From assembly GCA_017394515.1 (NCBI GenBank), contig JAFPXY010000016.1, forward strand, positions 119,999-183,998: a DNA stretch of 64,000 nt, written 5' to 3'. This DNA comes from Bacillota bacterium. GTDB lineage: Bacteria; Bacillota; Clostridia; Peptostreptococcales; Anaerovoracaceae. Within the stretch, counting starts at the first letter, position 1. Each line of letters starts with the position of its first letter. The translations under genes were made by a program, and so were the position numbers. The notes below the pieces were generated by a model, which saw nothing but the letters and a program-made list of their open reading frames with translations, did no database searches and was not told where the DNA came from. Below, piece after piece: positions 32,703-41,992 of this stretch.

Positions 32703-33305
32703 ATGGATATCGACGAGAAAACAATAGACAGGTGGCTATCATACTGGAAAGCCTACATAGGAAACTATGCGCTCCCCTCCTGGGACACCATCCCGGACTT
32801 CGGTCTCTACATGGAGCAGGTCGTCACATATATCAGGAACAGTCTGAAGTATCTCGAGAGAAGCCCCGAAGAGGACAGCGTGATAACGGCCTCCGCCATC
32901 AACAACTACGTCAGGAAGAAGTTCATGCCACAGCCCGTGAAGAAGCGCTACTACAGGACACACCTGGCCTACCTTCTGATACTCTGCGCGCTGAAGCCTT
33001 CGCTCAGCATCTCGGAGATCCAGGCGATCGTACCCATGGATATCAGCGAGGATGATCTGCACAGCTTTTACGAGGCCTTCATCCAGCAGCATAAGCGCGC
33101 TGCTGATTTCTTCATCAACAGGGTCGAAAGGCTGAAGAAACTCGTGGTAAGAGACGAGTTCCTCGGAAATGCCTTCCAGGATCCTGCCACCGAGATCATC
33201 GTGGACGTGGCTTTGATATCTTCCTTCACGAAAGCCCTCTCGGACAAGATGTTCGTGATCGAAGATGGAGTCCCCACCATACCGGATAACTTAGTTATCG
33301 AATGA
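32703..33305 (+). CDS. DUF1836 domain protein, probable HTH regulator
   Basis: A 200-residue protein of the DUF1836 family, found in Firmicutes and carrying an N-terminal MerR-like helix-turn-helix. Landmarks are LPSWDTIPDFGLYMEQVVTY, ITASAINNYVRKKFMPQPVK and RTHLAYLLILCALKPSLSIS. The last third is helical and probably dimerises. The promoter contains a palindromic site, so autoregulation is likely. Start ATG at 32703 follows AGGAG. It ends in a strong terminator. Confidence 0.88.
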   Translation: MDIDEKTIDRWLSYWKAYIGNYALPSWDTIPDFGLYMEQVVTYIRNSLKYLERSPEEDSVITASAINNYVRKKFMPQPVKKRYYRTHLAYLLILCALKPSLSISEIQAIVPMDISEDDLHSFYEAFIQQHKRAADFFINRVERLKKLVVRDEFLGNAFQDPATEIIVDVALISSFTKALSDKMFVIEDGVPTIPDNLVIE

Positions 33306-33324
33306 AGGCCATGCTTAAGACGCT

Positions 33325-33351
33325 AAAACCCCTTGATAGATAAGGGGTTTT
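33325..33351 (+). terminator. Terminator after the DUF1836 gene
   Basis: AAAACCCCTT-GATAGAT-AAGGGGTTTT followed by TTGTTATTATT. Ten-base perfect arms. Confidence 0.9.
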
Positions 33352-33408
33352 TTGTTATTATTTCCTTGTAGGAATGATCACATTGAAACATACAGATTGG
33401 AGATGACC

Positions 33409-33579
33409 ATGACTAAGAAAATCGGCTTTCCTGCCATAAGGAACTTCGGGAATGACCCCAGAGATTTCGTTCCTGAGCTCTTCAGGTTCATGGATCGTTA
33501 TGACGCTGAGTTTTATCTCGAAAAGGCCTTTACCGCTCCACCCTCACCTACTTCAACGAGCATCATAAGAAATAAATAG
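33409..33579 (+). pseudogene. N-terminal stub of a possible alanine-dehydrogenase-like gene
   Basis: A 56-codon frame starting MTKKIGFPAIRNFGND and reaching FYLEKA before an unrelated tail and a stop. The first 40 residues look like the opening of an alanine dehydrogenase/saccharopine dehydrogenase-type enzyme, but the normal length is over 300. Reading one base over after LEK gives GLYRSTLTYFNEHHKK then stop, so a frameshift or internal deletion is likely. GGAG precedes the ATG by six bases. The family assignment is weak. Confidence 0.4.
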
Positions 33580-33586
33580 AGATACT

Positions 33587-33615
33587 AAAAAGGCAGTCCC
33601 TCGGGACTGCCTTTT
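33587..33615. terminator. Bidirectional terminator before nhaC
   Basis: AAAAGGCAGTCC-CTCG-GGACTGCCTTTT with 12-base arms; usable for the plus-strand stub and for the minus-strand antiporter gene. Confidence 0.85.
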
Positions 33616-33627
33616 GGTTTGTCTTAG

Positions 33628-35112
33628 TTATGCGCTTGCTTCTTCAGTCTTCATGTTCTTCTTAAGCTGTACCTCCGGTTCTCTCGGCATAGCGAAGAGA
33701 GGAACGATCCTGTCAAGACCGGTGAAGGTAAGGATGAGAAGTGATGCAACAGCGATCATAGCCATGAAGTTGAACTTGATAATATCAAGCTGTGTGATAG
33801 CAACTACAGGATATACCGCAGCAGCGATACCTACATAGAATCCAAGGTATACGTGCCAAGGAATGAGCTGTGATCCGAATACACCCATGGCGTCTCCGAA
33901 GGTTGCGTTTCTAAGGGACAGTTTGTATCTTGCCTTTTCATTTGCGCAGTATACGTTGTCATCTGTAACCTGCTTGATAACAGGACCGATGGTAACGATC
34001 TGAGCCATTTCATCGGAAAGAGCAGCGTTTCCAAGGAGGCAGAGAACTGCGTTCCATCCAAGGAGATGTCTTACTCTGAAGGAGATCTTAGCGATCAGCT
34101 TAGCCAGAGGCTGGAATGAATCCATGAGCTGCATTACTCCTCCGAAGGCTGCTACCCACATCATCATGGGGATTACCCAGCTGCCGGCTTCTTCGATACC
34201 GGAATACATGAAGTCATCGAGGAACTCCTGAACGGTTCCTGCAGTACCTGCGAATCTTCCAAGGATGTAGGAAGAAACGATACCTGATCCGATACATGCA
34301 AAGGTATTGAATCCCATTATAGCAAGGACGATTACCAGAACGAGAGGAATGGCCATATAGAGAGCTACTCCCTGATCTACCTGTGTCAGAAGGTCAAGAG
34401 CTACAGCCTTGTTTTCCTGGATATATGCGATAGCGTCTTCTGAAAGGTTTGCATAAATATCAAAACCTTCAACGGATTCTCCGGAGAGTCCCATGAGTCC
34501 ACCTGCTACGAAGAATGCGATGGCTGCAAGGATAAGGCAGCTTACGGACCATACGCCCTGGTGTCTGATTCTGTCTACTACCTGTACTCCCTGGATACCT
34601 GAAGAAACGATGGTTGTATCGGAAATGAGTCCGATATTGTCACCGAAGCAGGATCCGCCGGCTATAGCGCAGACTGTGAGATATGGATCTCCGCCTACGA
34701 TGTGTGACAGCCAAAGGAAGATAGGTGCGCAGGCAGCGAATGTTCCCCAGGATGTACCTGTAGCAACGGAAAGGACACCTGTGCATACCAGACCGATGGC
34801 AGCAACTGTCTTGGCGGTGACTCCAAGCTTAAGTGCGATGTTAACGATGGCAGCGCCGACTCCGTATCCCATGAAGCAGTTTGCCATGGTATAGGCAAGC
34901 ATGAGGATGAAGAGTGCAACCAGGATGTTCTTAACAGAACCCATGGCAGCGTCCAGGCACTCCTGCCATTTCTTCTTCTCTACGATCATAGCTACAACTA
35001 CAGCGCAAACGAAAGCTAAAGGCGCTGCGATCATGGCGTCCTGACCTGAGATCATAAGTCCCGCGAGTACGAATACAGGCAGGAACTTCAAAAAACCTTT
35101 AATAAAACCCAT
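33628..35112 (-). CDS. Na+/H+ antiporter NhaC family protein
   Basis: A 494-residue membrane antiporter of the NhaC family. About twelve hydrophobic helices are visible. Landmarks are FVCAVVVAMIVEKKKWQECL, GYGVGAAIVNIALKLG, GTSWGTFAACAPIFLWLSH and GGSCFGDNIGLISDTTI, the last two being conserved family loops. It exchanges Na+ (or metabolites such as malate/lactate in relatives) for H+. The start ATG at 35112 follows GGAGG by seven bases; an open frame extends further but lacks a site. Promoter TTGCTA-N17-TATAAT lies upstream. Confidence 0.92.
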   Translation of the reverse strand: MGFIKGFLKFLPVFVLAGLMISGQDAMIAAPLAFVCAVVVAMIVEKKKWQECLDAAMGSVKNILVALFILMLAYTMANCFMGYGVGAAIVNIALKLGVTAKTVAAIGLVCTGVLSVATGTSWGTFAACAPIFLWLSHIVGGDPYLTVCAIAGGSCFGDNIGLISDTTIVSSGIQGVQVVDRIRHQGVWSVSCLILAAIAFFVAGGLMGLSGESVEGFDIYANLSEDAIAYIQENKAVALDLLTQVDQGVALYMAIPLVLVIVLAIMGFNTFACIGSGIVSSYILGRFAGTAGTVQEFLDDFMYSGIEEAGSWVIPMMMWVAAFGGVMQLMDSFQPLAKLIAKISFRVRHLLGWNAVLCLLGNAALSDEMAQIVTIGPVIKQVTDDNVYCANEKARYKLSLRNATFGDAMGVFGSQLIPWHVYLGFYVGIAAAVYPVVAITQLDIIKFNFMAMIAVASLLILTFTGLDRIVPLFAMPREPEVQLKKNMKTEEASA

Positions 35113-35160
35113 AACTATTCCTCCAAAAAAAAATAATAACAAAAACTTGTGGGTCTTTTC

Positions 35161-35189
35161 ATTATACTTTATTAGCATTTTCTTAGCAA
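35161..35189 (-). promoter_or_regulatory. Promoter for the NhaC antiporter gene
   Basis: On the minus strand TTGCTA, 17 bases, TATAAT, about 50 bases before the start codon. Confidence 0.65.
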
Positions 35190-35216
35190 GCGATATTTAA
35201 GATATTGTTATAAAAA

Positions 35217-35245
35217 TTGACTAACCATTTCCAAAATGTTATACT
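35217..35245 (+). promoter_or_regulatory. Promoter for the spermidine synthase-like gene
   Basis: TTGACT, 17 bases, TATACT, with ACAGGAG ribosome site at about 35273. Confidence 0.65.
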
Positions 35246-35287
35246 TTTTGGTGTTAAATCACAGATATCACTACAGGAGAAAACGCA

Positions 35288-36925
35288 GTGGATACCACAA
35301 CTATCAGACGCCGCAAAATACTTGACAACAAAGCTTATTTATATCTGACTGAATTTTTTTCCGGCATGTCACTGATGGCCGTTGAACTTGGTGCCAGCAG
35401 ACTTATGGCGCCCTATTTCAGTTCATCCCAGATTGTATGGACCATCATAATCGGTACCATCATGATTGCCATGGCTCTCGGAAACATCTTCGGAGGACGC
35501 TGGGCAGACAAAGATCCCAACCCGGACAAACTGTACCGTCGGATCATCATTGCAGCCTGTTGGATCGCCTTGATTCCGGTTCTCGGCAAATACGTGATCC
35601 TGGGAATCTCAGGGCTCCTGATATTTACCGTGAGTCATAACCTTCTGGTTATCGCCGCCTTCATCACCTGCATGGTGATCTTCGTATTCCCGCTTTTCCT
35701 TCTGGGTACTGTCACCCCATCACTTGTGAAGTACACCATGGACAGCCTGGACGATAACGGCAGGACCGTAGGCAAGCTCAATGCTTCCAACACTATAGGT
35801 TCCATCATCGGAACCTTCGTGCCCACCTTCGTGAGCATCCCCGCCGTGGGAACTTCCATCACTTTTCTGATCTTCAGCGGCATACTTTTAGCCCTTTCCA
35901 TCATATATTTCACATCGCCTTATCATGATGGTTCCAAGGCTCGCCCCGGCAAAGCCATAGTGGCAGGCTGCATAATTTTTCTGTTCTGTATCATTATGGG
36001 ACATAATAACAGCTTTGCCTTTTGGGAAAGCGACATTGTGGTAGAAGACGAATCCATCTATAACTATATCAAGGTAACCGAGGATGACAAAAACGTCACC
36101 CTTTCCACCAATGTGCTCTTTGGAGTCCAGTCCATTTATCCCAAAAACAGCGAACTCACCGGCATGTATTATGACTATGCCATGGCGGCACCCTACATGG
36201 CTGGCATCCATGAAAAAGATCAGCTAGAGGTGCTAATCCTTGGAATGGGCACCGGCACCTATGCCACCCAGTGCCTCAAATTTTACGATAATATGAACTT
36301 CGAGGGAGTTGAGATAGACGATAAGATCGCGGATCTGGCCTATGAATATTTTGCGCTTCCTGAGAGCGTAAACGTGACCAAATATGACGGAAGAGCTTAT
36401 CTGAACGCCGTGGACACCAAGTACGATCTGATCATGGTGGACGCTTATCAGGACATCTCCATACCCTTCCAGATGGCGTCAGTGGAGTTCTTCACCATGG
36501 TACGCGATCACCTCAAAGATGATGGCGTCATGGTGGTCAATATGAACATGCGCTCCACCAAGGAAGGCAATATCAACCAGTATCTGGCGGATACCATCTC
36601 CTCAGTCTTCAGCGAAGTATATACCGTGGACGTGCCTAACAATACCAACAGAGAGTTATTTGCGTCTAACGAAAACGGCATGGTGGACCGCTTCCTTAAG
36701 AACATCGACCTGGAAAAAAACAAGACCCTGGCCGATCTAATGGTCAAGGTCTTTAACAGTATTTCAAAATATATTCCCGGGGATCGCGTCATGACCGACG
36801 ACAAAGCTCCCGTGGAGCTATTAAGCATGCGCGCCATCGACGAGCTTGTTTCAGAGGAGCTGGCCTATTACCAGAACATCCTTCACGAGGAAGGCATCCG
36901 CGGTCTCATGGACAGATTCCTATAA
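35288..36925 (+). CDS. Membrane-fused spermidine synthase-like protein
   Basis: A 545-residue fusion. The first 230 residues hold about seven hydrophobic helices with a transporter-like motif (GNIFGGRWADKDP). Residues from about 300 form a spermidine synthase/methyltransferase Rossmann fold: VLILGMGTGTYATQCL, GVEIDDKIADLAYEYF and DLIMVDAYQD, the last holding the putative catalytic Asp. Fused-MFS/spermidine synthase proteins are common in bacteria, and their substrate is often not polyamine. GTG at 35288 is used as start because AGGAG precedes it. Its stop abuts the next gene's stop on the other strand. Confidence 0.85.
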   Translation: MDTTTIRRRKILDNKAYLYLTEFFSGMSLMAVELGASRLMAPYFSSSQIVWTIIIGTIMIAMALGNIFGGRWADKDPNPDKLYRRIIIAACWIALIPVLGKYVILGISGLLIFTVSHNLLVIAAFITCMVIFVFPLFLLGTVTPSLVKYTMDSLDDNGRTVGKLNASNTIGSIIGTFVPTFVSIPAVGTSITFLIFSGILLALSIIYFTSPYHDGSKARPGKAIVAGCIIFLFCIIMGHNNSFAFWESDIVVEDESIYNYIKVTEDDKNVTLSTNVLFGVQSIYPKNSELTGMYYDYAMAAPYMAGIHEKDQLEVLILGMGTGTYATQCLKFYDNMNFEGVEIDDKIADLAYEYFALPESVNVTKYDGRAYLNAVDTKYDLIMVDAYQDISIPFQMASVEFFTMVRDHLKDDGVMVVNMNMRSTKEGNINQYLADTISSVFSEVYTVDVPNNTNRELFASNENGMVDRFLKNIDLEKNKTLADLMVKVFNSISKYIPGDRVMTDDKAPVELLSMRAIDELVSEELAYYQNILHEEGIRGLMDRFL

Positions 36926-37651
36926 CTAGATCACAAGATTTTCCTCGTGCTCGTCCTTCACTCCGATCATGCATATTCCCTTGGCTCTTCCACCCGGAAG
37001 AGCTTTTATTATCTCGCTTATGGAAAAATATCTCATGCTGAGCCCTGCATTATGGGCCATCAGCCGGTCTCCGTCTTTGGAAATATAGAATGTATGTATC
37101 TGCTTGAAGATATCATCCCTATCGTTAAGAACCGTAAGGATGAAGTGATTGCAATAAAATCCCAGCACGTCGAAATCCGTTTCGTCCGTGGTGTAATTCA
37201 CAGTTATTCCGATGCTTCTCAAATAATCCGCAATGGATACCGGAGACACGCCAAAGCGCCCCGCATGAAGGATGCCGTTAGCTTCAAAGGTCTCAATGAG
37301 GGTCGGAAGGCTTACGCTGAAGGATCCCTCGTCATACTTAAGAAGCATGTTGTAAACAGCGATAACCTCGCAGCCGGAATAATCCAGGGTGGACTTTCCC
37401 AAACTCATGTCCTTAAGTTCCGACTGCCTCTCTATCAAGGCCGGAGCACTTAAAGGCTTGTGTTCCTTCATGCCCGCAAGGACGAAGGCTCCGTGATCAG
37501 GAGAAGTAAGGAGGTGTTCATAGGCCTTCTTGTTCTGAAGATCATTCCCCGAAAAGTCACGCTTTATAGCCTTCTCGATTCTTCTGAGCCTGTCTATGAT
37601 GCCGACGATCCTCTTGTTATTCAGTTTTCCGGGAATCTTAGCAATCAGCAT
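36926..37651 (-). CDS. C39-like (papain-fold) cysteine peptidase-like protein
   Basis: A 241-residue soluble protein without signal peptide. YSGCEVIAVYNML (Cys94) and CNHFILTV (His169) resemble the Cys and His of C39-like/papain-fold peptidases. The middle part SLPTLIETFEANGILHAGRFGVSP matches a family often seen in Clostridia. Activity is unproven; it may be a transglutaminase-type or immunity-linked protein. It shares no spacer with the spermidine-synthase-like gene's stop (convergent, adjacent), and no terminator separates them. Confidence 0.5.
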   Translation of the reverse strand: MLIAKIPGKLNNKRIVGIIDRLRRIEKAIKRDFSGNDLQNKKAYEHLLTSPDHGAFVLAGMKEHKPLSAPALIERQSELKDMSLGKSTLDYSGCEVIAVYNMLLKYDEGSFSVSLPTLIETFEANGILHAGRFGVSPVSIADYLRSIGITVNYTTDETDFDVLGFYCNHFILTVLNDRDDIFKQIHTFYISKDGDRLMAHNAGLSMRYFSISEIIKALPGGRAKGICMIGVKDEHEENLVI

Positions 37652-37682
37652 ATCGATACGTTATAGCACATTATAGCAAGCT

Positions 37683-39053
37683 TTATTTTGCTTCAAATAC
37701 TGCTTTGCATCCCTTATATGTCATGTAGCAGTCCAGTTTGGCCACTACTTCGAAAGGTGAGTGCATGCTGAGAACAGGCACGCCTGCGTCTATTGTCTCG
37801 ATGTTTCTGTTAGCCATATCAAGAGCGACTGTTCCGCCGCCGCCTTCATCGATTTTGCCCATTTCTGTGAGCTGCCAAAGAACATCGTTATCGTCGAATA
37901 ACTTTCTGACGTATGCTACGGTCTCTGCGTTAGCATCGGAAGCTCCGCCCTTGCCGCGGCCACCGGTGTATTTGCAGATGGCGATGCCGTGATTGACCAT
38001 GGACTCATTGTTCTTTTCAAACACTTCCATGAAGTTGGGATCCAGCGCAGCTGTTACGTCTGCTGACAGGCAGAATGATTTAGCAAAGCAATCGTAGAGG
38101 TCAACTCCCTGTCCTTTGCACATATCGTTCATAAAGTGCTCGAAGGCCTGAGAGATCATGCCGGTGATACCCATGGAACCGACTTCTTCCTTATCAGCAA
38201 AGATGCACACTGCTGTTCTTTCAGGAATCTCTTCCATATCGAGGAGAGCCTTTAGTTCTGCAAAAGCACATACTCTGTCATCATGTCCATAAGCGCCTAT
38301 GAAACTTCTATCGAAACCGACTTCCACTGCATCAAATGCGGGTACGGTCTCAAGCTCTGCTGAATAGAAATCTTCTTCAACCATGCCATACTTTTCGTTC
38401 AAAAGTTCCATGACATACTGCTTAACTCTGGTCTTTGCCTCCTTGTCCTGCACGGGAACTGATCCCACCAAAAGGTTCAGGTTCTCGCCGGGAATAGCTT
38501 CTCCTAAAGGCTTAGCAGCCTGCTGCTTGCCAAGGTGAGGAAGGATGTCGGTGATGACGAATTTGGGCTCATCGCCATGGCCGAACTTAACTTCCAGCTT
38601 GCTTCCGTCCTTAAGACAGATCACTCCGTGAAGTTCAAGAGGAATGGTTACCCACTGGAACTTCTTGATGCCGCCGTAATAATGTGTCTTGAGATAAGCC
38701 ATCTCTTCAGATTCATACAGTGGATTGGGTTTGAGATCAAGTCTTGGTGAATCAGTATGTGCAGCGGCGATGTTAGCGCCGTAAGCCAGTGATTTCTTTC
38801 CGATAACTGCCAAATCTATATTCTTGCCGCGGTTGTTGTAGTATACCTTGTCGCCTGGCTTGAGCTCCATGCCTGCCTTATATGGTACGAATCCTTTGGC
38901 TTCAGCAAGTTTGATACATTCAACAACACATTCTCTTTCGGTTTTGGCTGCGTTCATAAAATCGATATAGGCTTTAGAGTAATCTTCCATTGCATTCTTC
39001 TCTGCTTCAGAGATCACATCATAGCCATTCTTCTTTTCGATTAATACTCCCAT
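37683..39053 (-). CDS. M18 family aminopeptidase
   Basis: A 456-residue zinc aminopeptidase of the M18 family (aspartyl/general aminopeptidase I type). Metal ligands and catalytic residues appear in AAHTDSPRLDLKPNPLYES, ADKEEVGSMGITG, GHDDRVCAFAELKALLD and MHSPFEVVAKLD. Length is usual. GGAG precedes the start. It lies downstream of oppA past a terminator and is probably transcribed alone. Together with the Opp importer it fits cytosolic peptide breakdown. Confidence 0.93.
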   Translation of the reverse strand: MGVLIEKKNGYDVISEAEKNAMEDYSKAYIDFMNAAKTERECVVECIKLAEAKGFVPYKAGMELKPGDKVYYNNRGKNIDLAVIGKKSLAYGANIAAAHTDSPRLDLKPNPLYESEEMAYLKTHYYGGIKKFQWVTIPLELHGVICLKDGSKLEVKFGHGDEPKFVITDILPHLGKQQAAKPLGEAIPGENLNLLVGSVPVQDKEAKTRVKQYVMELLNEKYGMVEEDFYSAELETVPAFDAVEVGFDRSFIGAYGHDDRVCAFAELKALLDMEEIPERTAVCIFADKEEVGSMGITGMISQAFEHFMNDMCKGQGVDLYDCFAKSFCLSADVTAALDPNFMEVFEKNNESMVNHGIAICKYTGGRGKGGASDANAETVAYVRKLFDDNDVLWQLTEMGKIDEGGGGTVALDMANRNIETIDAGVPVLSMHSPFEVVAKLDCYMTYKGCKAVFEAK

Positions 39054-39082
39054 AAATATAAAACTCCTTTTACTGAAAATAA

Positions 39083-39100
39083 GGGACCCCTCGGGGTCCC
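39083..39100 (-). terminator. Terminator of the opp operon
   Basis: GGGACCCC-TC-GGGGTCCC, 8-base perfect arms, followed on the minus strand by TTATTTTC. It lies about 60 bases past the oppA stop. Confidence 0.8.
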
Positions 39101-39161
39101 CTATCTAAAGTTTAACCTATTTAGCTGTCTAAATCAAGCAAAGAATTCTTTGCGGATCAGA

Positions 39162-40928
39162 TTACCAAGCTCTGATATCCTCGTTGATGTTCCAGCATAC
39201 ATAGTATGTTCCGATCTGGCCTGCTACTACGAATTCATCAGGATAATCTTCCTTCAGAGCTGCCATTTCGTTTGTAGGAACGTCATCGATGAGTTTCCAC
39301 TCGCCGTTCTTGAAGTTGGTGAGCATGTTATTAGCATCATCACTCAGATAGAACTTAAGTGTAGGCATTGTAACTTCCTTAGCATCAGGATGTGCTTCAT
39401 TCTTCTTGAGAGTGATTACACTGTTGTGCTCCCAAGCGTCCATGGTGTACATACCGTTGCATACATAGGTTGAAGGATCTGTGTTCCAGCCTTCGTTAGC
39501 AACTACGTCTTCTCTTACAGGGAAGAATGTAGGGAATGCAAGGAGCTCGTTCCAGTAAGCTACCTGGTTTGCGATGGTAACTTCGAGAGTCTTGTCATCG
39601 AGTGCGGTTACAGCCAGGTCGTTAGGATATCCAACAACGTTCTCGAACATGTATCCATAGTCGAATGCGTTCTCTTCGTTAGCTGCTCTCTTCCATGCGA
39701 ACTCATAGTCCTTTGCGGTGACGGGTTCTCCGTCGGACCACTTCATGTCACGAAGTGTGTAGGTGTAGGTAACTGTTCCATCTTCGTTTTCAACGCCTTC
39801 TACCAGTTCTTCTGCAGCGTCGGGAACGATCTGGAGGTTGCCATTCTCATCTTCTGACCACTTAGCAAGTCCGGAGAACAGGTGAGCCAGCATTGTAGCT
39901 CCGTCTACTGCGGAGTTAGCTGCAGGATCAAGTGTATCAGGCTCGGAAGCGATACATACGTTGAGAGTGTCAAGCTTGTCGGATGTTGTGGTGTACATGA
40001 AGTACTTGTAGCCCAGAGGGTTAGCAAAGAATCCGTCCACTGTCTTGGAGATCATGTAAGGATCTGTGTAATAGTACAGAGGGCAGATAGCTCCTGTGGA
40101 CATAAGAAGGTCCTCAGCCTTGTGCATAAGAGCATATCTGGTTGCAGGATCTGTTGTGGTCTTAACCAGGGAGATAAGAGGATCATAGGTCTCGGACCAT
40201 GTTCCGTTCTCAACCTTGAGGTCAAGTCCAAGGTCTGTGGTGTCAACGCTGTACATAGCGAGAGTTCCGTGGTTCCCTCTGCCGAACTGTACGTCGTTGT
40301 TACCGGAATCTGTTGTCCACATGTCAAGGAAGCAGATAGGATCGTTGTAGTCAGCTAACCAGCCGTTACGAGCGATGGAGTAATCTCCTGCCTTACGTGT
40401 GTTGAGGAATGTGTTCCACTCCTGGTTCTCCAGGTTGATAGTGATACCAACTGAAGCAAGAGCGCTCTGGAGATATTCACCGATAGCTTTGTGTCCTTCA
40501 CTTGTGTTATAGAGATAAGTAAGTGTAGGGAAGTTGGTGAACTGCTGAGCGGATTCATCCCACTCATAATACTTCTTTAAGATCTCGATAGCCTGGTTTA
40601 CGTTAGACTCGAAATCTGCAGGATCTACGCTGTAGTATCCGCCCTGTCCGCCGTTAGCGTTCTCATAGAACTGAGAACCGTCGGGTTCAGTCATACCCAT
40701 AGCTACGAAGGAGCCTGCAGGAAGCTGTCCAGCCTGTCCGATCTCTTCGCAGATGTAGTTTCTGTCAAAGAGAAGGCCAATTGCCTGACGGATCTCTGCC
40801 TGCTTAACCTCGTCTTCTACGGAAACTGCTGCAGGACCTTCATCGGTTCCGCCGCCACCACCGCCGCCGCATGCTGCGAAGGTGAATACCATAACGAGAA
40901 TAAGAAGTACTGCTAAAAATTTCTTCAT
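39162..40928 (-). CDS. Peptide-binding lipoprotein (OppA/SBP_bac_5), circularly permuted
   Basis: A 588-residue solute-binding lipoprotein of the OppA/DppA family. Signal peptide and lipobox (FTFAACGGGG, Cys20) are followed by a Gly-rich linker. The order of the halves is swapped. Residues about 30-300 hold the segment normally at the C-terminus: AEIRQAIGLLFDRNYI, LTYLYNTSEGHKAIGEYL, NGWLADYNDPICFLDMW and NPLGYKYFMYTT. Residues about 303-588 hold the part normally at the N-terminus: LNVCIASEPDTLDPAANSAV, LRDMKWSDGEPVTAKD and GQIGTYYVCWNINED, where it stops. All motifs are intact, so a working, permuted protein is likely. Start ATG at 40928 follows AAAGGAAGG. Last gene of the opp operon. Confidence 0.9.
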   Translation of the reverse strand: MKKFLAVLLILVMVFTFAACGGGGGGGTDEGPAAVSVEDEVKQAEIRQAIGLLFDRNYICEEIGQAGQLPAGSFVAMGMTEPDGSQFYENANGGQGGYYSVDPADFESNVNQAIEILKKYYEWDESAQQFTNFPTLTYLYNTSEGHKAIGEYLQSALASVGITINLENQEWNTFLNTRKAGDYSIARNGWLADYNDPICFLDMWTTDSGNNDVQFGRGNHGTLAMYSVDTTDLGLDLKVENGTWSETYDPLISLVKTTTDPATRYALMHKAEDLLMSTGAICPLYYYTDPYMISKTVDGFFANPLGYKYFMYTTTSDKLDTLNVCIASEPDTLDPAANSAVDGATMLAHLFSGLAKWSEDENGNLQIVPDAAEELVEGVENEDGTVTYTYTLRDMKWSDGEPVTAKDYEFAWKRAANEENAFDYGYMFENVVGYPNDLAVTALDDKTLEVTIANQVAYWNELLAFPTFFPVREDVVANEGWNTDPSTYVCNGMYTMDAWEHNSVITLKKNEAHPDAKEVTMPTLKFYLSDDANNMLTNFKNGEWKLIDDVPTNEMAALKEDYPDEFVVAGQIGTYYVCWNINEDIRAW

Positions 40929-41008
40929 GTTGCTTTCCTTCCTTTCTAAAAATATAAAGCTTTTTAAGTATATCATATACGTGGATCTACACGTTTATGA
41001 ACTTATGA

Positions 41009-41992
41009 TTAGTTGATCTCATCCACCCTGTGGCAGGCTACGAAGTGCCCGGGGGATACTTCCTTGAATTCAGGCATACTTAAGGAGCATGCCTCCGTAG
41101 CGTATTTGCATCTGGTCCTGAAAGGACAGCCCGAAGGTGCGTTCAAAGGGCTTGGGATATCTCCTTCAAGAGCGATACGCTTGTTAGCCCTTGCGATTTT
41201 CGGATCAGGTACAGGCACCGCTGAAATCAGGGACTTGGTGTATGGATGAAGCGGATGGTAATAGATCTCATCGGAATCAGCCAATTCCACCATCTTGCCC
41301 AGATACATTACAGCGATACGGTCTGAAATGTGTTTTACGACCAAAAGGTCATGAGCGATAAAGAGATATGTGAGACCCAGCTTATCCTGCAGTTCATCGA
41401 ACATGTTGATTACCTGTGCCTGGATGGATACGTCCAGGGCGGATACAGGCTCATCGCAGACGATGAATGAGGGATTGAGAGCCAGTGCTCTTGCGATACC
41501 GATTCTCTGTCTCTGACCGCCTGAGAACTCATGAGCATATCTGGCAGCATGCTCAGAGTTAAGACCTACGTGATCCATAAGCTCCAGGATACGGTCCTGA
41601 CGAGCTTTTTTGTCCGTATACATCTTATGGATATCAAGAGGTTCGCCGATGATATCAGATACGGTCATACGAGGATTCAGGGATGAATATGGATCCTGGA
41701 ATACCATTGTAGCCTTCTTACGAAGATTTACCAGGTCTTCCTTTGTCTTGATCTCCTTTCCCTCGAAAAACACCTTTCCGTCCGTAGGCTGATAAAGGTG
41801 AAGTATGGTTCTGCCCACGGTGGTCTTACCGCAGCCTGATTCTCCTACAAGGCCAAGGGTCTCGCCCTTATTGATCTCAAAGGATACATCGTCTACCGCC
41901 TTAAGGGGCTTGGAGGAGAAGAATCCGGTACTGATGTCGAAATATTCTTTAAGGTGTTCAACGCGAATGATGGTTTCTTTGTTATCACTCAT
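41009..41992 (-). CDS. oppF: Oligopeptide ABC transporter ATPase OppF
   Basis: A 327-residue ABC ATPase. Walker [16 protein letters not shown], signature [17 protein letters not shown], Walker [13 protein letters not shown] and the OppF/DppF C-terminal Fe-S-like cysteine region ([14 protein letters not shown]) are visible. It powers peptide import with OppD. It overlaps oppD by 8 bases; ATG at 41992 is chosen because AAAGGAGG sits just upstream, whereas a GTG three codons earlier overlaps that site. Confidence 0.95.
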   Translation of the reverse strand: MSDNKETIIRVEHLKEYFDISTGFFSSKPLKAVDDVSFEINKGETLGLVGESGCGKTTVGRTILHLYQPTDGKVFFEGKEIKTKEDLVNLRKKATMVFQDPYSSLNPRMTVSDIIGEPLDIHKMYTDKKARQDRILELMDHVGLNSEHAARYAHEFSGGQRQRIGIARALALNPSFIVCDEPVSALDVSIQAQVINMFDELQDKLGLTYLFIAHDLLVVKHISDRIAVMYLGKMVELADSDEIYYHPLHPYTKSLISAVPVPDPKIARANKRIALEGDIPSPLNAPSGCPFRTRCKYATEACSLSMPEFKEVSPGHFVACHRVDEIN

